This document shows positions 17,440 through 25,787 of a stretch of DNA of 34,538 nucleotides, piece by piece (the stretch's first letter is position 1; each line of letters starts with the position of its first letter). Source of the DNA: Saprospiraceae bacterium (GTDB taxonomy: Bacteria; Bacteroidota; Bacteroidia; Chitinophagales; Saprospiraceae). The stretch covers positions 1 to 34,538 of the forward strand of contig JADKAS010000021.1 of the NCBI GenBank assembly GCA_016715245.1, given 5' to 3'. Position numbers and translations under genes: made by a program. The notes beneath the pieces were generated by a model. That model saw only the letters and a program-made list of their open reading frames with translations, made no database searches and was not told where the DNA came from.

Positions 17440-19557
17440 ATGGATCAGTTTGTGATTAAGCGAAACGGAGAATATAAGTTGTTTGAAGCCTTTAAAATCA
17501 AAGATGCTATTCAAAAGGCTTTTCACAGTGTTTCCGTATCAGATAACGGAGAGGTTTTTAATAAAGTTTCCGATATTATCAGTGGAAAGACAGTTATTTC
17601 AGTGGAAGAAATTCAGGACATAATAGAAAAAGTATTGTACAATAGTCAATATTTCGAAGTAATGAAAAGTTTTATGTTGTATCGGCATACAAGAAAAATG
17701 CAAAGAGGACATGAAAACGGATTTAAGGAAGATACAACTTATATAGACAGTACACAGACTGTTGAAGAATATATTGACAAAAGTGATTGGAGGATAAATG
17801 CAAATGCAAATACTTCTTATTCAAACGCAGGTTTAGTCAATAATATTTCGGGTAAAATTATTGCCAATTTTTGGCTGGATAAAATTTATTCTCCCGAAGA
17901 AGGATATGCACACAGAAATGGTGATATCCATATTCATGATCTGGATTGTCTTACAGGATACTGCGCGGGGTGGAGTTTACGAGTGCTCTTAAATGAGGGT
18001 TTTAATGGAGTCAGGGGTAGAGTTGAAAGCCGGCCACCCGGTCATTTTCGGGAAGCATTGGGACAAATGGCCAATTTTTTAGGAATTCTTCAAAGTGAAT
18101 GGGCAGGAGCTCAGGCTTTCAGTTCATTTGATACCTATCTCGCACCCTATGTTTTCAAAGATAATTTAACATTTCCTGAAGTATTAAAAGCCATAAGAAG
18201 TTTTGTGTACAATCTCAATGTACCGGCAAGGTGGGGTCAGTCACCATTTACAAATATTACATTGGATTGGGTGGTGCCGGAAGATTTGAAAGATCAGTTT
18301 CCAGCCAGAAAAGATCTTCATTTATTTGAGAATATTATTGATAATTCTTTTTTATTAAGATTGAAAAACAGAGGAATTTTGGTTCCTTCTGAAATGTGTT
18401 ATAAACATTTTCAAGAAGAAATGAATATGATTAATAAGGCATTTTATCAAGTGATGACAGAAGGTGATTCCAATGGGCAACCTTTTACATTTCCTATACC
18501 AACCGTAAACATTACAGAGGATTTTGACTGGTATGGAGAAAATACAGATTTACTTTTTGAAAATACTGCCCGCATAGGATCCTCCTATTTTCAAAATTTT
18601 ATTGGTAGTCAATATATGAAGGATGAACTGGGTAATAAAATCGATAATCCATTTGCTTATAAGCCCAATGCCGTGCGCAGTATGTGTTGCAGATTGCAAC
18701 TTGATCTCAGAGAATTACTCAAACGGGGTAATGGACTCTTTGGAAGTGCAGAGATGACAGGCAGTATCGGAGTTGTAACCATCAATATGGCCAGACTGGG
18801 TTATCTGTATTCTGGTGATAAAGTTAAACTTTTTACAAAGTTGGACGAATTACTCAATATCGCAATGTCAACACTTGAAAAGAAAAGGGATTTTATACTG
18901 GAAATGTTCGAAAAAGGACTATATCCTTATACCAAAAGGTATTTGCCCGGCTTCAAAAACCATTTTTCAACCATTGGTGTCAATGGAATAAATGAAATGT
19001 TACTAAATTTTACAAAGAGTAAATATGATTTAAGTTCACAAAAAGGAATATTATTTGCTGAAGAGATATTGGATCATATCCGAAATAAGTTAAAAACAAT
19101 TCAAGAGGATACTGGCAATTTATATAATCTTGAAGCGACTCCCGCTGAAGGCACCACATATCGTTTTGCTAAAGAGGATATTAAAAGATTTCCGGATATT
19201 ATTCAGGCAGGCTCAGCGGAAAATATATATTATACGAATAGTTCACAGTTGCCTGTAGATTATACAGAGGATCCTTTTGAAGCTCTTTTATTGCAGGACA
19301 ACCTTCAATGTAAATATACCGGAGGAACGGTTTTACACCTTTATATGAGTGAAAAAATAAATAATGCTGAAGCCTGTAGAAATTTTGTAAAAAAGGTAAT
19401 CACAAATTTCAAACTACCTTACATTACCATAACACCTGTCTTTAGTATCTGTCCGGTACATGGATATCTTAACGGGGAGCATGAATATTGTCCAAAATGT
19501 GACGATTTATTAATGAAAAATATAAATATTCAACAGTATGAATTCGAAAAAATGTAA
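17440..19557 (+). CDS. nrdD: Anaerobic (class III) ribonucleoside-triphosphate reductase, catalytic part
   Basis: Makes dNTPs without oxygen by glycyl-radical chemistry. Residues 1-90 are an ATP-cone (MDQFVIKRNGEYKLFEAFKI). The barrel contains HIHDLDCLTGYCAGWSLRVL (substrate-site Cys region), GQMANFLGILQSEWAGAQAF, SPFTNITLDW, NAVRSMCCRLQL and FKNHFSTIGVNGINEML. The C-terminal Zn site is CPVHGYLNGEHEYCPKC. The frame stops 18 residues later at 19557, before the glycyl-radical loop, which lies in the +1 frame starting inside this gene (19538). With one A fewer in the run of six A at 19547-19552 the two frames join into one protein. It is preceded by RIC and followed by nrdG. Confidence 0.93.
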   Translation: MDQFVIKRNGEYKLFEAFKIKDAIQKAFHSVSVSDNGEVFNKVSDIISGKTVISVEEIQDIIEKVLYNSQYFEVMKSFMLYRHTRKMQRGHENGFKEDTTYIDSTQTVEEYIDKSDWRINANANTSYSNAGLVNNISGKIIANFWLDKIYSPEEGYAHRNGDIHIHDLDCLTGYCAGWSLRVLLNEGFNGVRGRVESRPPGHFREALGQMANFLGILQSEWAGAQAFSSFDTYLAPYVFKDNLTFPEVLKAIRSFVYNLNVPARWGQSPFTNITLDWVVPEDLKDQFPARKDLHLFENIIDNSFLLRLKNRGILVPSEMCYKHFQEEMNMINKAFYQVMTEGDSNGQPFTFPIPTVNITEDFDWYGENTDLLFENTARIGSSYFQNFIGSQYMKDELGNKIDNPFAYKPNAVRSMCCRLQLDLRELLKRGNGLFGSAEMTGSIGVVTINMARLGYLYSGDKVKLFTKLDELLNIAMSTLEKKRDFILEMFEKGLYPYTKRYLPGFKNHFSTIGVNGINEMLLNFTKSKYDLSSQKGILFAEEILDHIRNKLKTIQEDTGNLYNLEATPAEGTTYRFAKEDIKRFPDIIQAGSAENIYYTNSSQLPVDYTEDPFEALLLQDNLQCKYTGGTVLHLYMSEKINNAEACRNFVKKVITNFKLPYITITPVFSICPVHGYLNGEHEYCPKCDDLLMKNINIQQYEFEKM

Positions 19558-19720
19558 TTTCAATGTAAAAATTGACAATCAAGAAAGAACAAAGTGTCTT
19601 GTATATACCAGGGTGATGGGTTATCACAGACCGGTAGAAAGTTTTAATATAGGTAAAAAAGGTGAACACAAACAAAGAATTTATTTCAAGGAACAGCCTG
19701 CAACGGAAAATAATTTATAG
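19538..19720 (+). CDS. nrdD: NrdD glycyl-radical segment in a separate frame
   Basis: A 60-residue frame that overlaps the end of the large NrdD ORF by 20 bases. It reads RTKCLVYTRVMGYHRPVESF followed by NIGKKGEHKQRIYF. This is the C-terminal radical loop of class III reductases (RVxGYxRPVxxFNxGKKxE), with Gly28 as the expected radical residue. The large ORF lacks this loop, so the two pieces are both needed for activity. They are either two halves of one gene split by an indel in an A run (most likely, as the same happens in neighbouring genes), a programmed frameshift, or a true two-piece enzyme. nrdG starts within it. Confidence 0.8.
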   Translation: MNSKKCNFNVKIDNQERTKCLVYTRVMGYHRPVESFNIGKKGEHKQRIYFKEQPATENNL

Positions 19721-20375
19721 TTATACTCCTTTTACATTGCTTGACTATCCGGATAAAACCGCCTGTATTTTATGGTTTGCAGGATGTAATATGAGATGTT
19801 CCTATTGCTACAATCCTGAAATTGTGACCGGAAAGGGGAAATATTCCTTTGAAGATATAAAAATTTTTCTTCATTCCAGAAAACAATTGCTGGATGCAGT
19901 AGTCTTGAGTGGTGGTGAGTGCCTTTTAAGCAATGGGATAAAAGATATTATTATGGAGATTAAAAGGATGGGCTTTTTTGTTAAGGTAGATACTAACGCG
20001 AGCCGACCGGATCTGTTAGGTGACTTGATTGATAAAAATCAGATTGATTATGTTGCTTTAGATTTTAAAGCTACAAAGGCAAAAATATTTCACATGACAA
20101 AAACTGATTTTTATCATGAATTTTTGGATAGCTTGAGTGTTTTATTAAAATCAAATATTAAATTTGAGGTTAGAACGACAATACATTCTGCTTTATTAAA
20201 TGGAGACGACATTTATGAGATGGTCAATATTCTTTCGGAATTGGGTTATTGTGGAAAATATTTTATTCAAAATTTCAGAGACCATTCGCGAACCTTAGGA
20301 AATCCCGGACCATCTTTTTATGATTTTGATCTTAGTAAATGTAGTAATAAATCTATACAAGTTATAGAGCGATGA
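19662..20375 (+). CDS. nrdG: Anaerobic ribonucleotide reductase activating protein (radical SAM)
   Basis: Installs the glycyl radical on NrdD using SAM and a [4Fe-4S] cluster. The radical SAM motif GCNMRCSYCYNP (CxxxCxxC) lies near residues 42-53, followed by the SAM-binding VVLSGGECLL and the DTNASRP strand. Length 237 suits the NrdG type found in Bacteroidota and archaea. The only in-frame upstream start is GTG at 19662, overlapping the radical-loop frame by 59 bases; this tight overlap indicates translational coupling. It is the last gene of the ric-nrdD-nrdG operon. Confidence 0.9.
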   Translation: MNTNKEFISRNSLQRKIIYSYTPFTLLDYPDKTACILWFAGCNMRCSYCYNPEIVTGKGKYSFEDIKIFLHSRKQLLDAVVLSGGECLLSNGIKDIIMEIKRMGFFVKVDTNASRPDLLGDLIDKNQIDYVALDFKATKAKIFHMTKTDFYHEFLDSLSVLLKSNIKFEVRTTIHSALLNGDDIYEMVNILSELGYCGKYFIQNFRDHSRTLGNPGPSFYDFDLSKCSNKSIQVIER

Positions 20376-20772
20376 TTTGAATCTACTTAAACAGTCACTT
20401 AAAGGTTTGATGAGAGGTTTATCTCTTTTATAAATTAAGATGGACAAGAAAGAATTACCAAAATGCTTTCAAAATAATTACTCGAATTGCATACCTTTTT
20501 TGAAATATGAGGGCAAATATTAAATAAAATTTGAATTTCGTCAGATGATTTATGTCATTTTGTAATATTTAAATGACCCTGTAATTTTCCTGACTGAAAG
20601 AGAAATATAAAGTGCTGAAGATTTATCGAAATGACCGATTAAAGGTAATGTGATTGATAAAAATATAATTTTGGCGGATAAAAACAAAATCGATTATTTC
20701 AATATCATTTGAAAACAAAAAGGTTTAATTATTGATTTACTTACTTTATTCTGTTTAATTAAAATATCAGAT
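20376..20772. promoter_or_regulatory. Intergenic region with an inverted repeat upstream of the Rrf2 gene
   Basis: About 400 bases without a gene. GTCATTT (20554-20560) and AAATGAC (20571-20577) form a 7-bp inverted repeat with a 10-base spacer, a possible operator. A weak hairpin near 20415-20440 could terminate nrdG. I found no convincing TAnnTTTG element for the Rrf2 gene. Confidence 0.35.
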
Positions 20773-21204
20773 ATGTTTTCAAAAGCTTGTGAATATGCCA
20801 TTCGATCTTCCATTTACATTTCATCTCAAACTTTGGCTGGTAGGAAAGTTAGTCTAGTCGATGTTGCAGAAAAAATACAATCACCCGAAGCATTTACCTC
20901 AAAAATTTTGCAAAAGCTGGTGAAAAATAATATTATCATTTCTGTGAAAGGCCCGGGCGGAGGATTTCAGGTAGATTTAGCTAAATTGGAAAGTATAAAA
21001 TTAAAAATGATTGTGGAAGCATTTGAAGGAGACATCCTTCAACGTTGTAGTTTGGGACTAAGTGAGTGTTCTGATATACAACCATGTCCATTTCACCATA
21101 AATACAAACCGGTGAAAGAAAAACTGCTTCATATTTTTGATAATACGAGTCTAATGGATCTGATGAAAGGGATTGAAAACGGGGAGACTTTTTTAAGGAT
21201 ATAA
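20773..21204 (+). CDS. Rrf2-family regulator, NsrR-like
   Basis: Winged-helix Fe-S regulator. Residues 1-75 are the Rrf2 HTH (MFSKACEYAIRSSIYISSQT, then EAFTSKILQKLVKNNIIISV and KGPGGGFQV). The cluster-binding Cys follow at CSLGLSECSDIQPC (spacing C-x6-C-x5-C), consistent with a three-Cys [Fe-S] site as in NsrR, IscR and RirA. The gene is convergent with the NOD-like enzyme and follows the ric-nrdDG operon. NO sensing by an NsrR-like cluster is the simplest inference; IscR-type function cannot be excluded. Confidence 0.88.
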   Translation: MFSKACEYAIRSSIYISSQTLAGRKVSLVDVAEKIQSPEAFTSKILQKLVKNNIIISVKGPGGGFQVDLAKLESIKLKMIVEAFEGDILQRCSLGLSECSDIQPCPFHHKYKPVKEKLLHIFDNTSLMDLMKGIENGETFLRI

Positions 21205-21205
21205 A

Positions 21206-21235
21206 AAAAGCCCTGAAATATTTTTCAGGGCTTTT
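21206..21235. terminator. Bidirectional intrinsic terminator between rrf2 and the NOD-like gene
   Basis: Stem AAAAGCCCTGAAA/TTTCAGGGCTTTT (21206-21218 and 21223-21235) with loop TATT. A run on the left and T run on the right allow it to end both converging transcripts. Confidence 0.92.
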
Positions 21236-21257
21236 AACAAAGGTCTTTAATTTATTA

Positions 21258-23636
21258 TTAAAACACTTCTTCAAGTTCTGGAACTTTTTCTTTCGTTTTA
21301 GAAGATATTATCGGGTCCATTTGGTCAATAGTCTTTATACTTGGCTTTAGTGATCTGATTCTTGAAACTATAAACCATGTCAATGGTAATACACCACCAA
21401 AAAAGAAAACTGAAGCGCCTATTCCTCTCATCCAGGTAAGTTTATTGAAGATGCCATAATCTATAAATTCATGGGATCGACCAAACCATAATCCTTGCTC
21501 AACAACGGATTTAAATTGAATTGATCCGGCAGGAAATAAATCCAAAACTACCATAAGCATTAAACCAACATTTATTGACCAGAACGAGAAGTTAACCACT
21601 TTTTTATTCCAGTATTGTTCCTTGATCATAAGCCTTGAAGCAAATATAAGCGCTGCTAGTGAAATATTACCATAGACCCCCATCAGAGCAGCATGGGCGT
21701 GATTCACTGTAAGATAGGTACCGTGTTCAAAGTAATTCATAATGGGTAAATTAATAATTATACCCAAAACTCCTGCTCCGAAAAAATTCCAAAAATTCAC
21801 CGCAATCAGAAACAGGAAAACTTCCGGAAAACCAAAATTACCCAGGTTTTTATGTTCAACATCGCCGACAGCCATTCTGGGCATATTTTTAAATCTCCAG
21901 GCTTCTACTGTCAACAGAATCAAAGGGACAAACTGTAAAGTGGAAAATACACTTCCTAAGGCCATTGTTGCTACAGGTTTGGCATTCCAATAAAAATTAT
22001 GAGATATTCCCAGCAAACCTGTACCTAAAAACAGAATTGTTGCAAAATACACTACCCGGATAGCAGCCTGTCTGCTTACCAAACCCATCAATACCATAAG
22101 GTAACTCACAATGACCGTGATAAATACTTCGAAGAAAGCTTCTACCCACATGTGAATGACCATCCATCTCCAAAAGTCAGCAATGACGAAATTGGTTTCC
22201 GGCTTAGCTACAAAGCCGGATAGAAAAAGTAGTGGAATACCTATTACAGAATATAAAATCCAGTTGGGAAGATTCCATGGCTCTTTTTTGATAAGCGCTG
22301 GTTTGATACCCCGATAGACCACTACCATCCATAGTATAAAAATACCCATTAACAATACCTGAAATCCTTTTCCGAAGTCCACAAACTCCCATCCCTGATG
22401 TCCAAGCCAATACCACCATTCACCCATCAAACCTAAAGGGCCTAAGACCATTCCGGTAAGGGAGCCACCCACCAGAACAAATAACAGAATAAATAGTAAG
22501 TTTATTAATCTCAATTGTCCTGGTATCTCTTTTTTTGCAAGAATAGGTAAAATGAAAATCGATGAAGCGATCCAGCAAGTTGATATCCAATAAAGTGAAA
22601 GCATCAAATGCCAGCTTCTTGAAATCGTGACAGGAAAACTATCCTGAATATTGATTCCAAAAACTCCAAGCCAATTGATAAAGTCATTAATTGTCACCAA
22701 CCCACTTGACACCTGTATAAAAAATAAAAGTATGGCGACAAAAAAGAACTTAAATGTGGCCTTTTGAGTAGGTGTAGGAGAAAATGATTTTACTCTCTCC
22801 ATAGAAAATAAATCTTTTGTGGCAGGTTTAAAAAATTTATTTGGCAGTTGGTTGTATTGACCTATATAATATAAAACTATTCCACACATTAGTACAAAAG
22901 CCAACAGACCCAAAACACTCCACAAGATTACCGGTGAAGTGGGGGAGTTTCCAGCCGAAGGGTCAAAACGCCAGTTGTGAGTGTAGCTGTAGTTGGCACC
23001 TGGTCTTTCTGCCACACATACCCATGCACCCCAAAAGAAAAAGGAACTTAAATCTTTAACTTCCTGTTCATCTTTAATATAATTAGGAGGCAATGAACCT
23101 ATTCCGCCTTTATCATTTATAAAAATGTCTGTGTAATAATTTTGAAGTTTCTCATGAGCATAAACTTGTGCTGGTGTGAGTGATACAAGGTTTGATGAAG
23201 CATCAAACCGATTCACTTTTAATTCCTGTTTAACTTTTTCATTTATCTGTTTGATATCAAATTCATCCGGAATTTTGCCATTCGTGGATTTATATTCATT
23301 TTTGTAAAAATCAGTCATAAACAAGGAGGTTTGATGTAATGCTTCTGCTGTAAAATCAGGACCTCTTTGTGCACCATCTCCAGAAAAACTTCCATATTCC
23401 ATTAAGGCATATTTGTGAAATACCTCCTGGCCTCGTTCAATAGTTTTTTGGTCAAAAATTACATTACCTTTTATGTCATTAAAACCCGCCATCGGGGGAG
23501 CGTCAATATACGTCTGAAATCCTATCATGCCGACACCCAGCAAGCTAATGATAAGTATAAAAGTTAGGGGTCCCCACCAGTTTTTAGTATTCATTATGTA
23601 GCTCATACTTTTCGAGCCTGTGTTTGGTTGTTCCAT
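21258..23636 (-). CDS. nod: Putative nitric oxide dismutase (qNOR-like heme enzyme)
   Basis: Integral membrane enzyme of the heme-copper/NorB superfamily, 792 residues as in qNOR: N-terminal helix, periplasmic cytochrome c-like fold without heme motif (about 50-230), then ~13 helices. Conserved core: SWHLMLSLYW (low-spin heme His343), HMWVEAFFEVF (FeB His495, Glu499), NHAHAALMGVYG (heme His646/648). Compared from memory with Geobacillus qNOR, the quinol site is lost: His328, Glu332, Phe336 and Asp746 correspond to Asn317, Asn321, Val325 and Ala741. In the active site the HH pair reads HN (His546-Asn547), and the Glu581 equivalent is Gln568. Loss of the quinol site plus His-to-Asn at FeB is the published mark of NO dismutase (Methylomirabilis, gammaproteobacterium HdN1, Muricauda). 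Predicted reaction: 2 NO to N2 + O2, needing no external electrons. If not NOD, it is a divergent NOR. Confidence 0.88.
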   Translation of the reverse strand: MEQPNTGSKSMSYIMNTKNWWGPLTFILIISLLGVGMIGFQTYIDAPPMAGFNDIKGNVIFDQKTIERGQEVFHKYALMEYGSFSGDGAQRGPDFTAEALHQTSLFMTDFYKNEYKSTNGKIPDEFDIKQINEKVKQELKVNRFDASSNLVSLTPAQVYAHEKLQNYYTDIFINDKGGIGSLPPNYIKDEQEVKDLSSFFFWGAWVCVAERPGANYSYTHNWRFDPSAGNSPTSPVILWSVLGLLAFVLMCGIVLYYIGQYNQLPNKFFKPATKDLFSMERVKSFSPTPTQKATFKFFFVAILLFFIQVSSGLVTINDFINWLGVFGINIQDSFPVTISRSWHLMLSLYWISTCWIASSIFILPILAKKEIPGQLRLINLLFILLFVLVGGSLTGMVLGPLGLMGEWWYWLGHQGWEFVDFGKGFQVLLMGIFILWMVVVYRGIKPALIKKEPWNLPNWILYSVIGIPLLFLSGFVAKPETNFVIADFWRWMVIHMWVEAFFEVFITVIVSYLMVLMGLVSRQAAIRVVYFATILFLGTGLLGISHNFYWNAKPVATMALGSVFSTLQFVPLILLTVEAWRFKNMPRMAVGDVEHKNLGNFGFPEVFLFLIAVNFWNFFGAGVLGIIINLPIMNYFEHGTYLTVNHAHAALMGVYGNISLAALIFASRLMIKEQYWNKKVVNFSFWSINVGLMLMVVLDLFPAGSIQFKSVVEQGLWFGRSHEFIDYGIFNKLTWMRGIGASVFFFGGVLPLTWFIVSRIRSLKPSIKTIDQMDPIISSKTKEKVPELEEVF

Positions 23637-23693
23637 GTGTATCGTTTAATTTTAAAAATTAAGGAATATAATACTTCGGAAATCAGGAGTGCA

Positions 23694-23744
23694 GAAGTTC
23701 AGGCATCACGTTGAAACGTGATGCCATTTATTATAGTGAACTTC
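23694..23744. repeat. Nested inverted repeat between the haloperoxidase-like and NOD-like genes
   Basis: Inner palindrome GGCATCACGTT-GA-AACGTGATGCC (23702-23725, 11-bp perfect arms) sits inside an outer pair GAAGTTCA (23694-23701) and TGAACTTC (23737-23744). No T run follows on the minus strand, so it is a poor terminator. It may be a leader structure for the NOD-like mRNA, an operator, or a repeated extragenic palindrome. Confidence 0.7.
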
Positions 23745-23793
23745 AATAAATTATTACAGTGAAATTTGGTTAGCAGCAGATGTTATTTTCATT

Positions 23794-25188
23794 TTATCTT
23801 TTCCATGGTTTTTGCAAAACTCTGTTTGCTGCAAGATACCCCATCCTTAATCCTTCATCACAGTCCATTCGGTAGTGAACGCCTAAGGGTAGCCTGCTGT
23901 AAGCATTTTCTATACCGGCTTCCATGAAAGAATTATAGCTTCGTGGAACACCAATAAATTCAAATCTGTTTTTATGACAGTTGTCAGTGAATTGTCTGTT
24001 ATTTCCAAAAATATCCGTTAGTATCAGAGCTGCGGAACCGCCAAATCCTGAATGTCCCGATGGATAAGCCGGAAATTCAGGTGTAACACTTTTCACATTT
24101 GTATATGGATTATTAAGCACTGTTTTCCAGTTTGGATCAATATTTTCTCTGATAAACTCAATCGGACGTCTGACATTGTATATATATTTTGAATTCCAGA
24201 TAGCAATGGCGGCATCCGCCATTGCCATACCCAATTTTGCATATAATTCCACTGATTTGGCTAATGAAATTTTATCTTCTGAAACCATTTGGTTTGCAAT
24301 AGCTATTTGTCTGGCAGCAGGTTCAAAAGTTACTTCAAAAAAATCATCACTCCAGAATTCTGCAATCCATTTATCTTCATAAGTAAGATTGTCTACCCAA
24401 ATTTTAATTTCTAAAGCCTGTTGATAAAATTTAGAATTTTTATCTTCACTGTATGGTAATGGGGCTTTGGCTCTTAAATCTGTATCTTTCATGGCAAAAG
24501 TCCTTACCTTTCCCCAATAAGGATGTAGTGCAGGTGAATAATCCGGCCAAGTAGGTTGCCATAGTTTTTCACCCAAAGGACCAGTTACAGGTGGAATATA
24601 AGAGCTAGGTCTTGGGTTTTTGTAAGCTTCATGCCCATATATATCTGTTGCGCTAAAGGCGAATACTGCTTCTGCCACTTCAACGCCAAAAAATTTTGAG
24701 CGGTTTAAGGTTTCATTACTAACTTCACTACTAAAGTAGTCTAAAAATTTTTTCTCCAGTCTTTCTATCTTAAGTAAATGTTCAGTTTTTATATGAGGAT
24801 AGAATTTTCTAAACATTTCAGCATATGTTGCATTAGCAACAGTTGGCCAATGATATTCTTTGTTTTGATCAATCTGCGGAATCTCTAATCCAAAAAATTC
24901 GGATTTTAATGATTTATAATCAGGCATCCCCGGAACGACTGCCTCATACCCGGCAAGTCCAATATACCCCATCATTCTTGATGCAGCAGGAGGTCTGTAA
25001 TTGGGAGAATACCGATCAATTTCAATCATTAATTCGAACCATTCATAAGGCACATCAGCATTGTATTCAGAAGCCTGTTTGAATTCTGTAGATGAGTCAT
25101 TAATGTCATTGGTACATGATGTAATAAACAATAAAGAGGATAGGGCTAAACTTAACCATAAAATTCGGGGAAAAAAAATTGACTTCAT
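23794..25188 (-). CDS. Vanadium-dependent haloperoxidase / PAP2-like lipoprotein
   Basis: Exported acid phosphatase-type fold. N-terminal lipoprotein signal (SLLFITSC). The three PAP2/vanadate-binding motifs are present in the C-terminal third: KYIYNVRRP (K-x6-RP), YPSGHSGFGG (PSGH) and SRLPLGVHYRMD (SR-x5-H-x3-D). The 464-residue length and the long N-terminal helical region (YEWFELMIEIDRYSPNYRPP, KTEHLLKIERLEKKF) fit vanadium haloperoxidase-like proteins of Bacteroidota rather than short lipid phosphatases. Activity (halide oxidation versus phosphatase) cannot be told from sequence alone. It has its own promoter (25220) and reads in the same direction as the NOD-like gene, 157 bases upstream of it. 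Confidence 0.88.
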   Translation of the reverse strand: MKSIFFPRILWLSLALSSLLFITSCTNDINDSSTEFKQASEYNADVPYEWFELMIEIDRYSPNYRPPAASRMMGYIGLAGYEAVVPGMPDYKSLKSEFFGLEIPQIDQNKEYHWPTVANATYAEMFRKFYPHIKTEHLLKIERLEKKFLDYFSSEVSNETLNRSKFFGVEVAEAVFAFSATDIYGHEAYKNPRPSSYIPPVTGPLGEKLWQPTWPDYSPALHPYWGKVRTFAMKDTDLRAKAPLPYSEDKNSKFYQQALEIKIWVDNLTYEDKWIAEFWSDDFFEVTFEPAARQIAIANQMVSEDKISLAKSVELYAKLGMAMADAAIAIWNSKYIYNVRRPIEFIRENIDPNWKTVLNNPYTNVKSVTPEFPAYPSGHSGFGGSAALILTDIFGNNRQFTDNCHKNRFEFIGVPRSYNSFMEAGIENAYSRLPLGVHYRMDCDEGLRMGYLAANRVLQKPWKR

Positions 25189-25219
25189 ATCGAAATATTT
25201 AAATTTGTTAAATAAAGGA

Positions 25220-25227
25220 CAAATATA
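25220..25227 (-). promoter_or_regulatory. -7 promoter element of the haloperoxidase-like gene
   Basis: On the minus strand TATATTTG, an exact TAnnTTTG match, 31 bases before the start codon at 25188. No Crp/Fnr-type palindrome at the position used by the other three promoters. Confidence 0.55.
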
Positions 25228-25246
25228 TCCGATATTATTTAAATAA

Positions 25247-25787
25247 AAAATTATTTCGCATTTTTATTTTATATTTTATATAATTTTATTTTTATTATAT
25301 GTAATTATATTTAAATAAAGTCTCATTTTTTCTGATTTTTATTAATTATATTTCATCGTAAGCATTACACAAAAATAATCCTATAAAGAAAACACAGCTT
25401 TCAGGTGTACTTTTTTCAAAAAGTTTATTGCGCAAAAAATAATGATTTTAATGAAATCCTCCCAAAGAAGATTATGGAGAAAAAACGCAATGTATATTTT
25501 CTTTGAAATCAATTTTTCCACAATGTCTTTTACGTGAATATATTATTTGTTATGACAAGGTCCTATGTTGAAAAGGGAAATAGAATATAATGATTTTCTC
25601 CTTTCTGGTCTTTACTGATTTTGGATAATCTATTCCTTTTGTCATTTCTACATAAGTGAATAAATCTATTATGGTAATTTCCAGAAAGTCCTCCTTTTTC
25701 AAATCTACACTGAATGTATTAAAGGATTTCTACATTAAAATATTGAGGTTTATTGTTGAATGAATTCCAGTTTCATTCTTCAGGGAT
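25247..25787. other. AT-rich intergenic region, no gene seen
   Basis: About 540 bases between the haloperoxidase-like promoter and the end of the nos operon. Very AT-rich at 25230-25330. No coding frame, RNA gene, clear terminator or repeat was recognised; the nos operon transcript must end here. Confidence 0.5.

Noticed and set aside
21258..23636. Ordinary quinol-dependent NO reductase (norZ)
   Set aside because: Overall fold agrees, but the quinol-site residues and one FeB His are replaced, so the ordinary label would hide the key feature. Kept only as the fallback call.
23690..23701. Crp/Fnr-type half sites (TGAACTTCTGCA) upstream of the NOD-like gene
   Set aside because: Flanks do not match the TTTATGAC arms and no TTTG -7 element lies at the fixed distance; the bases belong to the nested inverted repeat.
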